Shown: positions 32,991 through 34,464 of the stretch, piece by piece
Position numbering within the stretch: position 1 is the first letter of the stretch
Layout: each line of letters opens with the position of its first letter
Assembly (NCBI GenBank): GCA_015490195.1
Contig: WFYG01000033.1
Coordinates: forward strand, 1 to 34,464
DNA length: 34,464 nucleotides
Source of the DNA: Thermovibrio sp.
GTDB lineage: Bacteria; Aquificota; Aquificia; Desulfurobacteriales; Desulfurobacteriaceae
Direction of reading: 5' to 3'
Position numbers and translations under genes: made by a program
The notes under the pieces: generated by a model
Seen by the model: the letters and a program-made list of their open reading frames with translations, nothing else
What the model was told of the DNA's origin: nothing
Databases searched by the model: none

Positions 32991-33566
32991 ATGGTAAAGC
33001 TGACAATTAAAGACGCTCTCATAGTGGTTGATATGCAAAACGACTTTATGCCCTGGGGAAGGCTTCCGGTTCCCGGGGCAGACAAAATAGTAGAGAAGAT
33101 TAACTACTACTGTAGGCTCTTTTCTTCTAAAAACCTTCCGGTGTTTGCAACGAGAGACTGGCACCCGGAAAACCATGTTTCCTTTGACGTTAACGGGGGC
33201 AGGTGGCCTGTTCACTGCATTCAGTGGAGTAAAGGAGCGGAGTTTGTGGAAGGGCTGGAGCTCCCTCCCGACACGTTCATAATAAACAAGGGAGACAGGC
33301 CGGAACTTGAGGCCTACTCAGGGTTTCAGGGAACCGTTCTTAATGAGCTCCTAAAAGAAAGAGGCATAAGAAGAGTTTTTGTCTGCGGAGTTGCAGCAGA
33401 GTTCTGCGTTAAGAATACCTGCCTGGGAGCTCTTAACCTTGGTTATACTGTTTTCCTTCTGAAGGACGGAGTAAAGGGACTGGGAAAGGAGTCGGAAGAG
33501 AGGGCTGTTGAGGAACTCCTCTCCTCCGGTGCAATTTCCGTTGAGGCCTCTCAGGTTGGCCTTTAG
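32991..33566 (+). CDS. pncA: Nicotinamidase
   Basis: A 191-residue isochorismatase-superfamily protein with the full nicotinamidase set: catalytic triad D14 (VVDMQNDF), K100 (INKG) and C139 (VAAEFCV), and metal ligands D56, H58 and H62 (RDWHPENH). GGRWPVHC at 69-76 is also typical. It deamidates nicotinamide to nicotinate for NAD salvage. The ATG at 32991 is one base past the previous stop, with GAGGAG upstream. It ends tail to tail with ftsZ, overlapping by four bases, and is the last gene of the murD run. Confidence 0.92.
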   Translation: MVKLTIKDALIVVDMQNDFMPWGRLPVPGADKIVEKINYYCRLFSSKNLPVFATRDWHPENHVSFDVNGGRWPVHCIQWSKGAEFVEGLELPPDTFIINKGDRPELEAYSGFQGTVLNELLKERGIRRVFVCGVAAEFCVKNTCLGALNLGYTVFLLKDGVKGLGKESEERAVEELLSSGAISVEASQVGL

Positions 33567-34464
33567 TCCTCCTCCTGAAGTTCCTTAAATATTGATTCAA
33601 GGTCTATCGGGAGATCTGATGTTTCGGGGGAGCTCCCCCTATCACTCTCTTCCCTCTTCCATGGTGTTGTTATCCCTGTTGCTCTTCCCTTCTCGTCAAA
33701 TCCCGTGGCTATAACCGTTACCTGAATGGTTCCTTCAAGGGCTTCGTCAAGGGTTACGCCAAAGAAGAAGTTGGTGTCGTCCCTTTTCGTCCTCTCCTTT
33801 ATGAGACCGGCTGCTGCGTAGGCCTCGTCAAGGGTGAGGTCTGAACCTCCACTGATGTTTACAAGTATCCTGCTTGCCCCTTCCACCTGAACGTTCTCAA
33901 GGAGGGGGTTGTCTATCGCCTTTCTGGCTGCGGTGAGAGCTCTGTCCTCTCCGTCTGCCTCTCCCGTTCCCATGAGGGCGTAACCGCCGCTGTGCATAAC
34001 GGTTTTAACGTCTGCAAAGTCAAGGTTTATAAGGCCGGGCTTTGTTATCACCTCTGTTATCCCCTTAACCGCCTGGTAGAGAACATTGTCGGCAAGTTTG
34101 AAGGCGTCCATAATTCCCAGACCCTTGGGAGCAACGGTTATCAGCTTCTGGTTAGGAACTACCATGAGGGTGTCAACGAACTCCTTAAGCCTTCTGATTC
34201 CCGCCTCTGCATACTCCTGACGACGCCTGCCCTCAAAGTCAAAGGGTCTTGTTACAACTCCTACAGTCAGTATTCCCATGTCTTTGGCTATCTTTGCAAC
34301 TATCGGTGCCGCACCTGTTCCCGTTCCTCCTCCCATTCCGGCGGTTATGAAGACCATGTCGGAGCCTTCTAAAACTTCCCTTATCTTGGGTTCATCCTCT
34401 AAGGCCGCTTGTTCTCCGATTTCAGGCTTTCCTCCGGCTCCTAAACCTTTTGTTAACTTCTCTC
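33563..34464 (-). CDS. ftsZ: Cell division protein FtsZ (5' end beyond window)
   Basis: About 300 codons of FtsZ, the tubulin-like GTPase that forms the division ring. The frame stays open to the right edge, so the start codon and the first GTP-binding residues are missing. Visible are [14 protein letters not shown], the tubulin signature [18 protein letters not shown] (T7 loop that completes the neighbour's active site), and the second domain with VTVIATGFD. The C-terminal tail is short and acidic ([13 protein letters not shown]), without a clear standard C-terminal interaction peptide. It converges on pncA with a four-base overlap and so is transcribed against the murD-ftsW-murG run. Confidence 0.95.
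   Translation of the reverse strand, partial: EKLTKGLGAGGKPEIGEQAALEDEPKIREVLEGSDMVFITAGMGGGTGTGAAPIVAKIAKDMGILTVGVVTRPFDFEGRRRQEYAEAGIRRLKEFVDTLMVVPNQKLITVAPKGLGIMDAFKLADNVLYQAVKGITEVITKPGLINLDFADVKTVMHSGGYALMGTGEADGEDRALTAARKAIDNPLLENVQVEGASRILVNISGGSDLTLDEAYAAAGLIKERTKRDDTNFFFGVTLDEALEGTIQVTVIATGFDEKGRATGITTPWKREESDRGSSPETSDLPIDLESIFKELQEED

Noticed and set aside
1360-33566. A combined NAD/ADP-ribose system of the SIR2-like, ADP-ribosylglycohydrolase and nicotinamidase genes
   Set aside because: The three genes lie more than 5 kb apart in different operons with ordinary neighbours; shared chemistry alone does not make a system.
3195-33640. Frequent GAGCTC palindromes (for example 3195, 3510, 4112, 5027, 9502)
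   Set aside because: Most fall in Glu-Leu or Leu-Glu coding steps using GAG and CTC, so they are explained by codon choice rather than by a site-specific signal.
1-34464. tRNA/rRNA genes, CRISPR arrays, insertion sequences, integrases
   Set aside because: Looked for on both strands by eye; no repeat-spacer pattern, transposase-like protein or tRNA-like cloverleaf was found.

Overview
The window reads as a stretch of a thermophilic, autotrophic bacterial chromosome. It is gene-dense, has many overlapping start/stop codons, strong GGAGG-type ribosome sites and frequent TTG/GTG starts, and its proteins are rich in Lys and Glu. A cluster for the reductive TCA (rTCA) cycle (aconitase, monomeric isocitrate dehydrogenase, two-subunit ATP-citrate lyase), together with futalosine-pathway menaquinone genes and an archaeal-type split glutamate synthase, fits Aquificota of the Desulfurobacteriaceae type (Thermovibrio/Desulfurobacterium-like). 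That placement is an inference from gene content. No tRNA, rRNA, CRISPR array, insertion sequence or integrase was seen, and no stretch of 300 bases or more lacks a gene.

Layout. 1-1021 (+): end of a split glutamate synthase (amidotransferase domain, then GXGXG subunit). 1037-3033 (+): an AT-rich two-gene insert, a 107-residue unknown protein coupled to a SIR2-like protein with catalytic-type and zinc-ribbon residues; this is the best candidate for an undescribed (possibly anti-phage) system. 3051-5473 (+): trpB overlapping an EAL protein with a dead GGDEF domain. 5547-13012 (-): acn, idh, aclB and aclA in transcription order, with strong hairpins after acn, idh and aclA. These enzymes cleave citrate to acetyl-CoA and oxaloacetate and interconvert 2-oxoglutarate, isocitrate and citrate. 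13156-14331 (+): an RtcB-type RNA ligase, divergent from acn.

14339-18493 (-): a NIT-domain membrane protein without an output domain, a protein built on an exact 120-residue internal duplication, and a large multi-winged-helix protein (probably DUF505). 18593-20359 (+): a CLC chloride channel with CBS domains. 20356-23105 (-): a tight overlapping operon of a DtxR-type metal regulator, two MqnE-like radical-SAM paralogues and a 39-residue membrane peptide. 23166-24605 (-): a GltD-like flavoprotein fused to a membrane segment. 24671-26924 (+): an ADP-ribosylglycohydrolase-family protein and an exported SurA/PrsA-like folding factor. 26889-28103 (-): an M16 zinc peptidase with a probably leaderless mRNA.

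28144-33566 (+): a cell-wall and division run, murD-ftsW-murG-scpB, a cytidylate-kinase-like protein and nicotinamidase, nearly all overlapping or abutting. It meets ftsZ (-), whose 5' end lies beyond the right edge.
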